Below, in pieces: positions 49,452 to 59,959 of a stretch of 64,000 nucleotides of DNA. Each line of letters begins with the position of its first letter. The stretch's first letter is position 1. Location: contig NZ_STGF01000002.1 of assembly GCF_005222705.1 (NCBI RefSeq), positions 124,001 through 188,000 of the forward strand, written 5' to 3'. The notes under the pieces were generated by a model. It worked only from the letters and a program-made list of their open reading frames with translations, was not told the origin of the DNA and made no database searches. Both the position numbers and the translations under genes were made by a program. This DNA comes from Paenibacillus sp. SY21-1. GTDB taxonomy: Bacteria > Bacillota > Bacilli > Paenibacillales > Paenibacillaceae.

Positions 49452-51056
49452 ATGATCAAGCTGCTGATCGCCGATGACGAAGCGCTAGTCTGCATCGGAC
49501 TGCAATCCATGCTGAAATGGGAAAAATTCAACATTGAAATCGTCGGCATTGCACATAACGGCGCGCAAGAGGAAGACATGATCGAAAAACTGAAGCCGGA
49601 TATCGTCATTACGGATATCAAAATGCCGCTGAAAACAGGCTTGGAGGTCGCAGATTCCGTTCGTCGGAAGCAAGGGAATCTGCCGCTGTTCATTATTCTG
49701 ACCAGCTATGAAGAGTTCGAATATGCGCACACCGCCATCAAATTGCAGGCCGTCGATTATTTGGTCAAGCTGGATTTGACGCCGCAAATCCTCGAGCAAT
49801 CTATGATCAAAGCGCTTGCATTATTGGGGCAATTCAAGCAAATGGAGACGGATGCCGGCTCCTTCGAGCGCACTACGCTGCAGGAGCAGCGGGATAAGTT
49901 TTTTGTCCGGCTGCTGCACGATTTGTTCGACAACAGAAACCAGTTTGCGCTGCAAAAGGAGGACCTCGGCATCGATTTATCCGAGCCTGCCTATGTCGTG
50001 TGCACATGCCGCATTCTAGGCCCGGACACGGTGCCGCCTCGCGGGGATAAGCTTGTTGCGTTATGCTCAAGCACCGTGCAGCTGGCCAAGGATACGTTGT
50101 CCGCATCTCGTCCTTGCCACGTAACCAGTCTGGATCTGCGCAATTTTGCGATTGCAATGCCTGTCTGCGCGACGGCTGAGCAGCTATGGAGGAGCGATTT
50201 GGAGCGGCTGCTGGCCGAAATGGCTGCCGTGCTGCGAAGCTACTTCAACGTCGTCATCATCGGCGCCGTCGGTTATGCGGTAGAGGACCCTTTCAGGCTG
50301 CGGGACAGCTACAACGCTGCGCGAAAAGCTTTGCCCGCTGCGCTGTCAACTCAGGGCTTTGAATTTTTCACCCAAGAGGAGCATGCCGTCCACACTCACG
50401 CCCTATTTGATTTTGCCGAGCTTCGTGCCGAAATACGCCGCGCCTTCGAGGAAATCGATACCGCAACGCTGCACAGCATGATGACCAAGCTGATCGATAC
50501 GTTCAAGGGGCGCCCGGATTTGCTCGTCCCCGCCACGGATGCGGCCTGCAATGTGCTCTACATGGCCACTTCCCTGCTCGCCGACGGCGAAAATATGGTC
50601 GAGCACATTTTTGAAAAGGAGCCGGAGGGCTATCGCGCGCTGTATCGGAAGCATACGATGGAAGGCATTATCGAGTGGCTGACCGAATTTCGGGACGGCT
50701 GCTGCGAGCTGCTCGCTTCGCGCAAGCAAACCTACAAAGAGCAGCTCGTTCGCAACGTGCAGGAGTATATTAAACGCAATCTGAATCACAAGCTTTCGCT
50801 CCATCAGGTGGCCGACGTCTTTAATTTCAGTCCGAACTATTTAAGCCATCTGTTCTCCCGCATTGCCAAGGTCAATTACGTCGAATATATTACGGAGACC
50901 AAAATAGCCGCAGCCAAGGAAATGATGCAGCGCGGCGAAGGGCGCGTCTACGAAATTTCACAAAAGCTCGGCTATGAAAGCTCCTTCTATTTCAGTAAAG
51001 TGTTCAAAAAAGTCGAAGGCATATCCCCGCGGGAATACATGCAGCGCAACGGCTAA
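49452..51056 (+). CDS. Response regulator with AraC-type DNA-binding domain (island 2)
   Basis: This 534-residue regulator has a receiver (residues 1-120) with Asp55 in IVITDIKMPLKTGL and Lys in YLVKLDLTPQ, a long middle region, and a C-terminal AraC domain (LSLHQVADVFNFSPNYLSHL; RVYEISQKLGYESSFYFSKV). The usual KP after the receiver Lys is KL here. The ATG at 49452 has GGGAG ten bases upstream. It should act with the kinase to switch on the divergent importer-GH59 operon. Confidence 0.92.
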   Translation: MIKLLIADDEALVCIGLQSMLKWEKFNIEIVGIAHNGAQEEDMIEKLKPDIVITDIKMPLKTGLEVADSVRRKQGNLPLFIILTSYEEFEYAHTAIKLQAVDYLVKLDLTPQILEQSMIKALALLGQFKQMETDAGSFERTTLQEQRDKFFVRLLHDLFDNRNQFALQKEDLGIDLSEPAYVVCTCRILGPDTVPPRGDKLVALCSSTVQLAKDTLSASRPCHVTSLDLRNFAIAMPVCATAEQLWRSDLERLLAEMAAVLRSYFNVVIIGAVGYAVEDPFRLRDSYNAARKALPAALSTQGFEFFTQEEHAVHTHALFDFAELRAEIRRAFEEIDTATLHSMMTKLIDTFKGRPDLLVPATDAACNVLYMATSLLADGENMVEHIFEKEPEGYRALYRKHTMEGIIEWLTEFRDGCCELLASRKQTYKEQLVRNVQEYIKRNLNHKLSLHQVADVFNFSPNYLSHLFSRIAKVNYVEYITETKIAAAKEMMQRGEGRVYEISQKLGYESSFYFSKVFKKVEGISPREYMQRNG

Positions 51057-51082
51057 GCCATGACCCGCGTTCCGCTGCCTCG

Positions 51083-52296
51083 TCAGCCCAGCCCGGCGAA
51101 CGTGCCATAGATGAGAAACAGGTTGAGCAAGGACAATAAAACGGCAATAAGCCATGCCGCATATTTGACCCACGTCCGATTGACGAATATTCCCATTCGC
51201 TCGCCATTGCTCGTAAAGATGACAAGCGGAATAATCGCAAAGGGCAGTTGCAGACTAAGAAAAACTTGCGTATACAATAAAAGCTGCTCGACTGAAGCCT
51301 CTTGGCCTCCGTACAGCAGCACGCACACGATGACCGGGACAACTGCAAGGAGACGGGTAATGACTCTGCGCTTCCATGGCGATATTCTAATCCGGATGAA
51401 GCCCTCCATTACAATTTGCCCGGATAACGTGCCTGTAATCGTCGAGTTCTGGCCCGATGCCAGCAGCGCAACGGCAAACAGCGTGCCCAGCAGGGGACTA
51501 GCAATTGCTCCGACGATCTCATGATTGCCCAACGCGTTGTACAATTCCGTAAACCGCCCAAGCTCGCTCGTCGAGCCAAAAAACAAGGCTGCACCAAGCA
51601 CCAGCAGCAAACAGTTGATGATAAAAGCGAGACTGAGTTGAATGTTCGAATCGATCGTTGCGAAGCGGATCGCTTCCTTCTTGCCCTCGTCGCTGCGCTC
51701 GTACTGGCGCGTTTGAACGATGGAGGAATGCAGGTACAAATTATGCGGCATGACCGTGGCGCCTACGATGCCAAGCGCGATCAGCAGCATGCCCGGATTC
51801 GCTGCGATGGCCGGATCGGGAATAAAACCTCTAAGCAGCGCTCCCATGCCGGGACTGGCCAGCCATACCTCGTACAGGAAAATGACGAAGATCGTAGCGA
51901 TAAGCACCGCGACGAATGCCTCGATTTTCCTAAAGCCCGCTTTCGTCAGCAGGAGCAGCAAAAATACGTCCAGCGTCGTAACCAGCACGCCGATAATCAG
52001 CGGAATATTAAACAGAAGCTGCAGCGCAATTGCCCCGCCAATGACCTCTGCAATATCCGTGGCCATTATGGCCAGCTCCGTCAATAACCAAAGCGCCAGC
52101 GCGACCGGCTTGCTCGTGGCCTGCCGTGTCGCCTGGGCCAAATCCATTCCCGTTACAATGCCCAGCCTCGCGCACATGCTTTGCAGCAGCATCGCAATCA
52201 GATTTGACAGCAGCGCTAGTCAAGCGAGGCGAACGCCGGTTATCGGCGTTTTTGGCGATTCCTCGCCTCCTTGCTCTGTTAATGACTATCTTGCAT
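51083..52296 (-). pseudogene. mntH: Decayed Nramp-type manganese transporter gene
   Basis: From 52192 the frame encodes most of an Nramp divalent-metal transporter, including [17 protein letters not shown] in the TM6 region. Upstream in the same frame lies LLSNLIA, then a TGA at about 52219, then SLTEQGGEESPKTPITGVRL, which looks like the normal N-terminal tail. Between tail and LLSNLIA the expected 60 or so residues with TM1 and the metal-binding DPGN motif are missing. A further frameshift separates the tail from an ATG at 52296. An Nramp protein without TM1 cannot form its metal site, so the gene is read as inactive. Confidence 0.78.
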
Positions 52297-52359
52297 CCAG
52301 AAACTGCCTTTGTCAAATGTGGTCTGAAACGCAAAATTCGCGCAGCGGGGGACGCACAT

Positions 52360-52393
52360 AAAAAGAGGCCAACCCTTTAAAAAGCGGTTGACC
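52360..52393 (-). terminator. Terminator of the DUF2264 gene
   Basis: GGCCAACC / GGTTGACC (52367-52393) is followed on the minus strand by TCTTTTT. Confidence 0.75.
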
Positions 52394-52444
52394 GTAAGAT
52401 AAGTGCGGCTTTCACTTGTTCCGGATTAAGACGTATGAATATCG

Positions 52445-54328
52445 TTATTCTTCAGGGCACGGCTGCTCAGCTACATGGATTCGATAGAGCTCGCTGCCTG
52501 CTTCCGAGCCCGTGCGAATGACAAGCGTATCGCCTTCAATCGTCAAGACCGGCTGCTCGCTCCATGCCGACAGGCTGTCAGTCGCAGCCGTCTCGGGCTG
52601 ACCGTAGAAAGCGCTTGCGAGAAGCGACGTTCCGGCCGGCAGGCTGACTGTCAGCGTAGGGATAACCGTGCGGGGATGCAGCACATTCGTATTGGTCTGA
52701 ACATAGAGCAAATCGGCTTTTCCCCATCCATGCAGCGCAACAGCGCCCGAAGCACCGTATGCGGATATGGCAGCGGTGCCGCCTTCCGTCCGCTCCTCGC
52801 GGCGCGGCCCGTCGGCAAGTCCAAGCGCAAACCCGCCATCCGCCGCATCAAGCGGCCGGGCCGAGTTAATCCGATGAATCCGAATATGCCAAGGCGCACC
52901 GGTAATCAGCCATGTTTGCACGACTACGTCATGCCAAGGTCTCCATCGCATCATCATCTTATTGCCGTCTATCGCGTACGATTCGATTTGTCTTTTTACC
53001 CGATACAGCTGGTCGCCTTCGCTTAGCGCGAGCATTGAATCGCAGGCGGATTGCGATAGCCCCCATTCCGCTCTCGGGACACTAAAGCCAAATTTGTTGG
53101 AGTAGACAAATTTTTCGTATTTGGCGGAGGTATGCGTATGCTGATTCGTCGTGGTGCAGCCGGCGTTAAACGCCAAAATATGGCTGCTCGCGCGCTGGCG
53201 GCAAATAATCATCCTTGGCTCCGCCTGAATCCGGCTGGCTTCAAGCTCCGGCAGCGGCAGCTCCTCGGAACTCCAGAACGGATGCTCTTTCGCAAGCGCC
53301 AGCGGCAAAAACACCTTGAACGCCCAATAGGGAGAGCCCGGAGAATTATAATTTTCACTCATAATCAGATTCGGATAGGAATAGCCGATCGTCAGCGTTC
53401 CGTCCGTTTGAAAAATCGGCTGACGAAACCACCAGCGTAAATGGCGAAGCACGATGCCTTTGACGACGCCTGGCGCAAATGGCGAGGCATCCGCATATTC
53501 CAGCGCTCCCCAGAATGCCGCCTGCGAGAAACGATAGGCAAGGCTTCGGCCGTAAGGAAGCGCATCGCCTTCCTCCGCGAACCAATAGATGAACTCCTTC
53601 GCGAACAGGGCTGACCGTTCCTTATAAAGCGCGGCTCTGCGCGGGTCCTCCCGCTCCATAAGCTTGGCGTACAGCAGGCTGTAATAATGGATCGCAAACG
53701 GCCCGTAGTAGTCGCAATGCGCTTGTATGCCGTCCGCATACCAGCCGTTGTCCAAATAAAACGCTTCAATTCGCTCCAGCTTCGCTTCCATGCGCCGCTT
53801 GTCATAAGGCATGCCGATTCTGCGGAAGCCAAGACTCACCAGCACCTGAAAAAACAGCCAGTTGCAGTCGTACAGCTCCCTGTCGTTTATTTGACTGAGC
53901 CATGCGTAAAAGTTCGTTTTCTCCTTTTCATTCAATGGCTCCCAGATTCGCTCCGGCGCAAGCGCAAGCGCAAATCCAAGCGCCGCCATTTCAACCAGCA
54001 GCTGATCGTAATCGTTCACCTCGCCCCAATACTCGGCATGCCCGGGGTCGGTTCCGTTGCGGATGCCTTCAAGGCAGGTTTCCCACAGCGGGCTGTCGCC
54101 GCCTCCGGCCGCGAGCGGAACCAGCCCCCACAGCACTCTGGAGAAGCCTTCCATTCCAGCTGTCGCGCCGGAATAGCTTGTCCCGGTCACGCCGAGATGC
54201 AGCCGCGCTTTTCCTTCGCTATAGTAGCCGGTTAGCGGCTCGCATAGCTGCCGGACTGCATGCTGAATATCCTCGCGAGTCTCCAGCGGGTTGCCGGTAA
54301 TCGGCAAATGCGCCATGCTTGTTAACAT
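52445..54328 (-). CDS. DUF2264 family protein
   Basis: This 627-residue cytoplasmic protein has the DUF2264 layout: an N-terminal helical part (TGYYSEGKARLHLGVTGTSY; NWLFFQVLVSLGFRRIGMPY; NGWYADGIQAHCDYYGPFAI) and a C-terminal beta part (GCTTTNQHTHTSAKYEKFVY). The fold recalls alpha/alpha-toroid sugar enzymes, and homologues often lie near polysaccharide genes, but no activity is established. The ATG at 54328 follows AGAGGG closely; an ATG four codons later is possible. Confidence 0.88.
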   Translation of the reverse strand: MLTSMAHLPITGNPLETREDIQHAVRQLCEPLTGYYSEGKARLHLGVTGTSYSGATAGMEGFSRVLWGLVPLAAGGGDSPLWETCLEGIRNGTDPGHAEYWGEVNDYDQLLVEMAALGFALALAPERIWEPLNEKEKTNFYAWLSQINDRELYDCNWLFFQVLVSLGFRRIGMPYDKRRMEAKLERIEAFYLDNGWYADGIQAHCDYYGPFAIHYYSLLYAKLMEREDPRRAALYKERSALFAKEFIYWFAEEGDALPYGRSLAYRFSQAAFWGALEYADASPFAPGVVKGIVLRHLRWWFRQPIFQTDGTLTIGYSYPNLIMSENYNSPGSPYWAFKVFLPLALAKEHPFWSSEELPLPELEASRIQAEPRMIICRQRASSHILAFNAGCTTTNQHTHTSAKYEKFVYSNKFGFSVPRAEWGLSQSACDSMLALSEGDQLYRVKRQIESYAIDGNKMMMRWRPWHDVVVQTWLITGAPWHIRIHRINSARPLDAADGGFALGLADGPRREERTEGGTAAISAYGASGAVALHGWGKADLLYVQTNTNVLHPRTVIPTLTVSLPAGTSLLASAFYGQPETAATDSLSAWSEQPVLTIEGDTLVIRTGSEAGSELYRIHVAEQPCPEE

Positions 54329-54634
54329 TTCCCTCTAGCTCCTCTCTGCCAAAACCATTCGACGTGCCGCACACGTCCGGCTTTCCCTCCTCGCGCCCTT
54401 ACTGCCGTAACCAAGCGAAACGGCAGTTTTGCGCATCATGGCATTGCCGCACGCGGAGCAAGCCTTTTCCCTCCTCATTATCCCATGTCCCCTTGCAGCT
54501 TGTACAGGGCATGCGGCATCGGCTCGCTCCGGCGTTCGCGCAAAATCAGGAAGGGGCTGTTGCGTAAACGATCTACCAAGGCACGCTATCCCCAAGATCA
54601 TGAGCACTCAAGGGACTGGTCCTGTATTGCCTCC
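54329..54634. other. Gene-free stretch upstream of the DUF2264 gene
   Basis: No convincing gene is seen. A minus-strand frame at 54335-54607 includes KACSACGNAMM, which recalls a zinc-ribbon start, but it has no ribosome site in the right place and matches no family. Confidence 0.4.
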
Positions 54635-54681
54635 AAAAAACAAGGACCTTACTTTCCCTTTGCAGTGGAAGTAGAGGTCCT
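54635..54681 (-). terminator. Terminator of the DUF4395 gene
   Basis: AGGACCT-ACTTTCC / GGAAGT-AGGTCCT (54643-54681) is followed on the minus strand by TGTTTTTT. Confidence 0.72.
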
Positions 54682-54731
54682 ACCCTATACATATGAGCCG
54701 CTTACCGAAAAGGAGTAGCGCGTTAGACCGT

Positions 54732-55151
54732 TTAAATGCGCCCCGCTTTTCTGCCTGAACGAAGCTGTTTGTACCAAAAATAAACGGTGCAGCCAATGCA
54801 ATAGCCGAGCAAAGCCGCGCTGGCCGCCAACAGCAGCATTGCCGAAAAAGCGTAGGCGGCTATCTGCCAACCAAGCGTCGCCGAAGCAAGCGCCAGCGTC
54901 AGAAATATGACGGCCAGCACATTGTTGAACCGCTGCAGCTCGGCCGCTTGCGTCTCCGTTCCCTTGTCTTTGATCAGCAGCTTGGCTAACAGCACAAACG
55001 CGTTAAGCCTGCCTCCGGTTGCAACGCCTGCCGCTTGAACGATCCATAACGCCGACAACACCAAAGCCTGATTCCATATCAAGGAGAGAATAACAAACAA
55101 CACAATGCCAGCCTGGTTTGCCTTGACATAACGCATGGGCACTTCACGCAT
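54732..55151 (-). CDS. DUF4395 family membrane protein
   Basis: This 139-residue protein has about four hydrophobic segments (GIVLFVILSLIWNQALVLSA; NNVLAVIFLTLALASATLGW; MLLLAASAALLGYCIGCTVY) and the FNNVLA and GYCIGC motifs of DUF4395. The Cys pair in YCIGC is a family mark. The ATG at 55151 has GAGGTGA at good distance and is preferred over the longer frame. No role is known. Confidence 0.82.
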   Translation of the reverse strand: MREVPMRYVKANQAGIVLFVILSLIWNQALVLSALWIVQAAGVATGGRLNAFVLLAKLLIKDKGTETQAAELQRFNNVLAVIFLTLALASATLGWQIAAYAFSAMLLLAASAALLGYCIGCTVYFWYKQLRSGRKAGRI

Positions 55152-55293
55152 CGCTTTCACCTCTAAATCCAATTTAAATACTTGGTTTTATTGTACGCGC
55201 TGCGTTTCAATTGAGCAACTGTTTAGTTTGTGCGCTAGACGTTCATACAGAAACATTTTGAGCTGTCCATGATTTTTCTGACATCAGAAGCCG

Positions 55294-56994
55294 CTACACT
55301 TTAAACCGTCCGATCAGCCCGTTCAGCCGTTCGGCCATCTGCGAAAGGGACTGTGCGGAAGCGGAAATCTCCTGCATCGAGGAGAGCTGTCCCGAAGCTG
55401 CCGCAGCCACTTGCTCCGTTCCGGCGGAAGCGCCGACCGCTATATCGGACACGATGGAAATGGCATGTGCCATTTGCTCGGTTCCTGCCGACATCTGCTC
55501 GGATGCCGCGGATACCTCCTCGATTTGGCTTGCGACAGAGCGCACGGACCGCTGAATGTCCTCGAACGATTCCCCCGCCAGGCGGACCGCTTCAATTCCT
55601 CCTGCAACCTCCTGCTCGCCCTCCGTCATCAAGGCTGCCACCTTCCCGGTCTCCTTCTGCATAGCGCCGATCAGCAGGGCGATCTGCTCAGCGGAGGCTG
55701 CAGACTGTTCGGCCAGCGTGCGCACCTCGTGGGCAACAACCGCAAACCCTTTGCCGGCTTCTCCTACCCGCGCGGCCTCGATGGCCGCATTCAACGCCAG
55801 CAAATTGGTCTGCTTGGCGATTCCGGTAATGACGCCGACGATATCTCCTACTTCCCGGGATCTCGCGCCAAGTCCGGCTACCGCATGGGCGAGCTGGGTC
55901 ACGGTATCTCCTGCCGCCTGCATCTGTCGAATGGCCGCCACAACCCGCTCATTGCCGTCTGCGGCAAGCTCGGTAGCATGTCCCGCAGTTCCGGACACTT
56001 GCTCGGCGTTCGCGGCGATATGCTGCACGCTTGCCGACATTTCGCCGAAGGTTTGGGCATTCTCCTGCAGGCTCTGTGCCTGCTTCTGCGATCCGAACGC
56101 AAGCTGCTCGGCCGTTTCCGCAATTTGTTCCGCATTGCCCTGGATGTGCTCGGAGCCTGCAGTGAGCTCCTCGGCCGCAGCGGCTACATGCTCGGCACTG
56201 GCGCCCACCTCGCGAATAAGGCTGCCCAGATTGTCCGTCATGACATTAAACGCGCCGGCAAGCTCTCCAATCTCATCGCGGTTGCGAACAGCGAGCGGCG
56301 GAGCATTCAGCTCGCCTTCCGCAATTCGTCTGGCTGCCGCAGCCATTGCCTTGATGGGCCCGGATATTTGACGGGAGATCACCAGAGCAACCAATAGGCC
56401 CAATACGAGGGCAAGCAGAACGAGTATAGTAACGGTCAGTATGCCTGATGCAGAATGCTCCCGCGACTCGGCAAGCGCCGCTTGCATGAATTCTTCGTTC
56501 ATTTGGCCTAACTGCTGAATGGTACCCAGCAGCCCTCCGATGTAGGTTTGCAGCTCCTCGGCTACTTGGCTAATGCCAGCCTCGTTGTTCTCTTGATCAT
56601 AAGCAAACAGCTTGTCGATCAGCGTCCTCAGCTCGCTTTGAATTTGAACAAGCTGCTCGGTCAGCGTTTGCTGCTCCTCCTGAACCGCCATCGATTGATA
56701 GGTTTCGCTGGACTGCTGCAGCTCATCGAGCATAGTCGCAATCTGCTCCTCCAGCTGCTGGCGAACATCGGCTTCATCGTCCATGACATACTTGAGCGCC
56801 ATCCGTTCCGTATTAATCATGCCGGACCTCATTTCCGCCAGAAGCTCCGAGCTGGGTATCCACACCTGTTCAAGCGCAGTCTCCCGCTCCTGCATCTCCT
56901 TCATCCGGCCAACGGCGATTCCCCCCACTACACCAAGCAAGACAAGCAAACTTAAAAATCCGGCTATCAGTTTTTTGCCAACAGTCAATTTCAT
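55294..56994 (-). CDS. Methyl-accepting chemotaxis protein
   Basis: This 566-residue chemoreceptor has a first span at about residues 10-29, an extracellular four-helix-bundle sensor (30-185), a second span (187-207), a HAMP domain (208-262) and a long coiled-coil signalling domain with the hairpin tip [20 protein letters not shown]. It should sense an outside signal and control CheA. It stands alone. About 120 bp separate its stop from the next gene, with no clear terminator. Confidence 0.93.
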   Translation of the reverse strand: MKLTVGKKLIAGFLSLLVLLGVVGGIAVGRMKEMQERETALEQVWIPSSELLAEMRSGMINTERMALKYVMDDEADVRQQLEEQIATMLDELQQSSETYQSMAVQEEQQTLTEQLVQIQSELRTLIDKLFAYDQENNEAGISQVAEELQTYIGGLLGTIQQLGQMNEEFMQAALAESREHSASGILTVTILVLLALVLGLLVALVISRQISGPIKAMAAAARRIAEGELNAPPLAVRNRDEIGELAGAFNVMTDNLGSLIREVGASAEHVAAAAEELTAGSEHIQGNAEQIAETAEQLAFGSQKQAQSLQENAQTFGEMSASVQHIAANAEQVSGTAGHATELAADGNERVVAAIRQMQAAGDTVTQLAHAVAGLGARSREVGDIVGVITGIAKQTNLLALNAAIEAARVGEAGKGFAVVAHEVRTLAEQSAASAEQIALLIGAMQKETGKVAALMTEGEQEVAGGIEAVRLAGESFEDIQRSVRSVASQIEEVSAASEQMSAGTEQMAHAISIVSDIAVGASAGTEQVAAAASGQLSSMQEISASAQSLSQMAERLNGLIGRFKV

Positions 56995-57154
56995 TTGGAT
57001 CTCCCCCGGTTGATGAATATGTCTCTACGTTTGAACGCAAAGCGGTTGGTTAAATATACCTCCTACTTTAGTCGTACACGCTTAAATCAAACTTAAATGC
57101 TGCCGCCGAGAAACTTAAAATAAACTGAAAGTATGCTGAATGCGTTGTCTCGTC

Positions 57155-57199
57155 AAAAACAAAAAAGGCCAAGCAGCCCTAACCGCCGCTTGACCTTTT
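57155..57199 (-). terminator. Terminator of iron locus 2
   Basis: AAAAGGCCAAGC / GCTTGACCTTTT (57163-57199) is followed on the minus strand by a T-rich tail. It ends the operon that closes with the AraC-type regulator. Confidence 0.72.
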
Positions 57200-57288
57200 G
57201 CAATTCACGCGTTTTTCTTCCTCATTCCTTGGCCGTTGAAAACCGTCTGCAAGCTAATCGGCCGATGTCTCCCTAATCCGGCAAGGTG

Positions 57289-58929
57289 CTATTCCGGGTA
57301 CCTCCGGTCGGCTCCGTGCTGCTCTTGCGCAAGCGCAGCAAGCAGCTCATTTACGATCCGCTCTCTGCCGAGCGGCGTCCAGCTCATGACGAACCAGTTC
57401 GGAATACGCACCGCCCTGCCCTCTCTAACAGCAGGAATTTGCGGCCATGCGGCTGTAGCCGTAAGCTTCTCATATATGCGCTCGCTTCCGGCAAGCACAT
57501 GGTGATGGTGAATAAATAAATGCTCCGAATCCAATACAGGCAGCTCTTCGGGCTGCAATTCAAGCCGCCACAGCTCTACCGGCACCTGTCCTCCCGGCTC
57601 CAGACCCAGCTCGCCGTACACAAGCTCGTTTAAAGGGTGATGCTCCTTCCCTTGAATGCCGACCGCCCGGTGGCTGACCTGTATAAGGGTAACCCGCTCC
57701 TTCCCCAAACGTCTGCGCAGCGTGAGCCCTGCCGTTTCAATCAGAACGTACAGGCGAGTCAGCATCTCGGACGCTTCGCGCTCCCGATCCACCAGCTCGG
57801 CAATTCGCTCAAAGTTGCGTTTCCAATCCCATACCGAAAAATCCATGTAGACCGGAGCCGCCGTTCGTTTAAACTGTTCCTTGAAATCCGTATGATAATG
57901 ATCGGCAATAATAAAATCCGGCTTCGATTGCTCCAGCTCGGACAGCTGCTGCTCCAGCAGCCTTATGTACAGCTCCGGGCTATGCCCTGGGTATGGAAAC
58001 AAGTCCACCTCGCACACCGGCTCAATGCCAAGCGATCTCAGATGATCACCGAACGTCAGTGAGGAAGCCACCGCCACCCTCAGATGTTTCCTTTTCATAT
58101 ACAGGGTTGGCGGGACTCCGACTGCACGCTGAAACATCCGGCTAAAATAAAACTCGCTGCGAAACCCGACGGCAGCCGCCACTTCCTTCACCCTGCTGCT
58201 TTTGCTGTTTAACAGCTGCTTGGCGCGGTTCATCCGCAGCTGGCTTAGAAATTCAACCGGCGGCATGCCGGTTTCATGGCGAAATAATTGGGAGAAAGCG
58301 ACGGTCGGCATCGCGCCGGCCGCTGCGGCCAACTGCTCTACGCTAAGCTTCTCCATATAGTGCCGCTCCATATAGGCGATGCTCCGTTCCACCCGTTCAT
58401 CCCTTGCAGCGGAAGGCATGCCCGCTTCATGCCCGGCGATGCTTAAAATCAGCTGCTCCAGGCGAATTCTTAAAGCCGGCGCAGCTTTTGTTGCTTCCAG
58501 CTTGCTTTCACGATACAGCTGCGCCATTTGTTGAAAAATAAGCTGCGGATGCCGAATCTCGACGAGTCCCGGCGACAGCACGCCTGCTAAAGAGCTCTGC
58601 GCAGTATAGGCGCCCGCTCCCCCTTCAAGCAAGATCGGCTCGAAGCTTATGGCGTAAAATTCAATCGAAACAGCATGCTCCGGAAGCTCGATCGTCATGC
58701 CGGGCACGAGCAAATACAATTGAAAGGGCCGAATCTTTCGAAGCGCGCCGTCGAGCACGACAATGCCTTCCCCTGCTGTCACAAAGCACAGCACATAGAC
58801 GGACACCCGGACATGGTTTGTTTTGCGCGTCTCCGTTAGCTTACGTTTACGAACCGAAGATAGAAGGTAGATGTGATGAGTCTCGTTCGCATAGGACGGC
58901 ATGAAAAGCTCCACCAGCCTCTCTCTCAT
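57289..58929 (-). CDS. AraC-type regulator with siderophore-binding domain (Btr-like)
   Basis: This 546-residue protein has an N-terminal cupin-like part, an AraC DNA-binding domain at about residues 190-285 (LSVEQLAAAAGAMPTVAFSQ; RVKEVAAAVGFRSEFYFSRM), and a C-terminal periplasmic-binding-like domain (LRSLGIEPVCEVDLFPYPGH; SKPDFIIADHYHTDFKEQFK). This is the architecture of B. subtilis Btr, which binds ferri-bacillibactin directly and activates its transporter. Here it is the last gene of a siderophore importer operon, 22 bp after the second permease, so it probably activates its own operon when the siderophore enters. Confidence 0.9.
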   Translation of the reverse strand: MRERLVELFMPSYANETHHIYLLSSVRKRKLTETRKTNHVRVSVYVLCFVTAGEGIVVLDGALRKIRPFQLYLLVPGMTIELPEHAVSIEFYAISFEPILLEGGAGAYTAQSSLAGVLSPGLVEIRHPQLIFQQMAQLYRESKLEATKAAPALRIRLEQLILSIAGHEAGMPSAARDERVERSIAYMERHYMEKLSVEQLAAAAGAMPTVAFSQLFRHETGMPPVEFLSQLRMNRAKQLLNSKSSRVKEVAAAVGFRSEFYFSRMFQRAVGVPPTLYMKRKHLRVAVASSLTFGDHLRSLGIEPVCEVDLFPYPGHSPELYIRLLEQQLSELEQSKPDFIIADHYHTDFKEQFKRTAAPVYMDFSVWDWKRNFERIAELVDREREASEMLTRLYVLIETAGLTLRRRLGKERVTLIQVSHRAVGIQGKEHHPLNELVYGELGLEPGGQVPVELWRLELQPEELPVLDSEHLFIHHHHVLAGSERIYEKLTATAAWPQIPAVREGRAVRIPNWFVMSWTPLGRERIVNELLAALAQEQHGADRRYPE

Positions 58930-58951
58930 TCATACTAAAGCACCTACTATA

Positions 58952-59959
58952 TTATATAGTCCGATGCCTTAATAACAAATAGAGCATATATGGAACGCCG
59001 ATAAGCGCCGTAATCAAACCTGCCGGAATTTCATGCGGCGCAAAAGCGAGCCTGCCGAGCAGGTCGGCCAGCATGACGATCAGTCCGCCAAGCAGGGCGG
59101 CAACCGGCAGCCGTACAAGACTGCGCGTGCCGACCAGATGCCGCGCCATATGGGGCGCCATTAGGCCGACAAATCCGACGGTGCCCGCCATGGCTACCGC
59201 GGAGCCTGCCAAGCCTACGCTCAGGAGAATGAATACCAGCCTCAGCGCTTCAACCTTGAGCCCCAAACCCGCCGACGTTTGCGTATCCAGCAGCAGCAGA
59301 TCCAATCTCCGCGATAAGGCCAAAGCAGCCGCTAATAAAACAAGCTGCCATGGCAGTAGCGGCCAAAAATGCTCCCAGGTGCGCCCATACAAGCTGCCTG
59401 CCATCCAAACGGAGGCCTGGGACACGCGAAAAATGCTGCTGACCGTCAGCAAATAGGTGATTAACGCTCCCGCCATTGCGGAAATGCCGACGCCGATAAG
59501 CAGCATACGCACGGGGGAGGACGAGTCGCCTCTTTTCCAGGAGAGACCGTAGATCACAGCGGCTGCGGCGAAAGCGCCGCCAAAGGCGACCCAAGGCATC
59601 AAACGCATCGGAAACGCGGGAATCAGCACCAGCACGGCGACAACAGCAGCTGCCGCCCCCGAATTCAAGCCGATTACGCCGGGCGAGGCGAGCGGATTCT
59701 TGGTTATTGCCTGCAGCATCGTGCCAGCGAGCGCCAGCCCGCAGCCGACAAGCATGCCCGTCAGCACGCGCGGCAAACGGAGCTGATGTATCGTAAACTG
59801 ATAATCTCCGTTTCCACTCCCCAGCAGGCTGCGCAGCACCTCTGCCGGCGGAATGTCACGCTCCCCAAGCATCAAATGCAGCAGAACCGCAGCGATTTGA
59901 AGCAGAATGAGCGCAGTGAAAACGACAAGCGCCCGTCTTTTGGCCCAGGACAACATCAT
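58952..59959 (-). CDS. FecCD-family siderophore ABC permease, second subunit
   Basis: This 335-residue permease has nine to ten spans and FecCD marks: LRLPRVLTGMLVGCGLALAG, NPLASPGVIGLNSGAAAAVV and TVGFVGLMAPHMARHLVGTR. Its ATG overlaps the stop of the first permease by four bases (ATGA). The two form a heterodimeric pore. No ATPase is encoded in the operon. Confidence 0.93.
   Translation of the reverse strand: MMLSWAKRRALVVFTALILLQIAAVLLHLMLGERDIPPAEVLRSLLGSGNGDYQFTIHQLRLPRVLTGMLVGCGLALAGTMLQAITKNPLASPGVIGLNSGAAAAVVAVLVLIPAFPMRLMPWVAFGGAFAAAAVIYGLSWKRGDSSSPVRMLLIGVGISAMAGALITYLLTVSSIFRVSQASVWMAGSLYGRTWEHFWPLLPWQLVLLAAALALSRRLDLLLLDTQTSAGLGLKVEALRLVFILLSVGLAGSAVAMAGTVGFVGLMAPHMARHLVGTRSLVRLPVAALLGGLIVMLADLLGRLAFAPHEIPAGLITALIGVPYMLYLLLRHRTI

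Noticed and set aside
54335..54607. Minus-strand frame with KACSACGNAMM, zinc-ribbon-like
   Set aside because: No start with a proper ribosome site, Arg-rich text atypical of the neighbours, and no family match, so not called as a gene.
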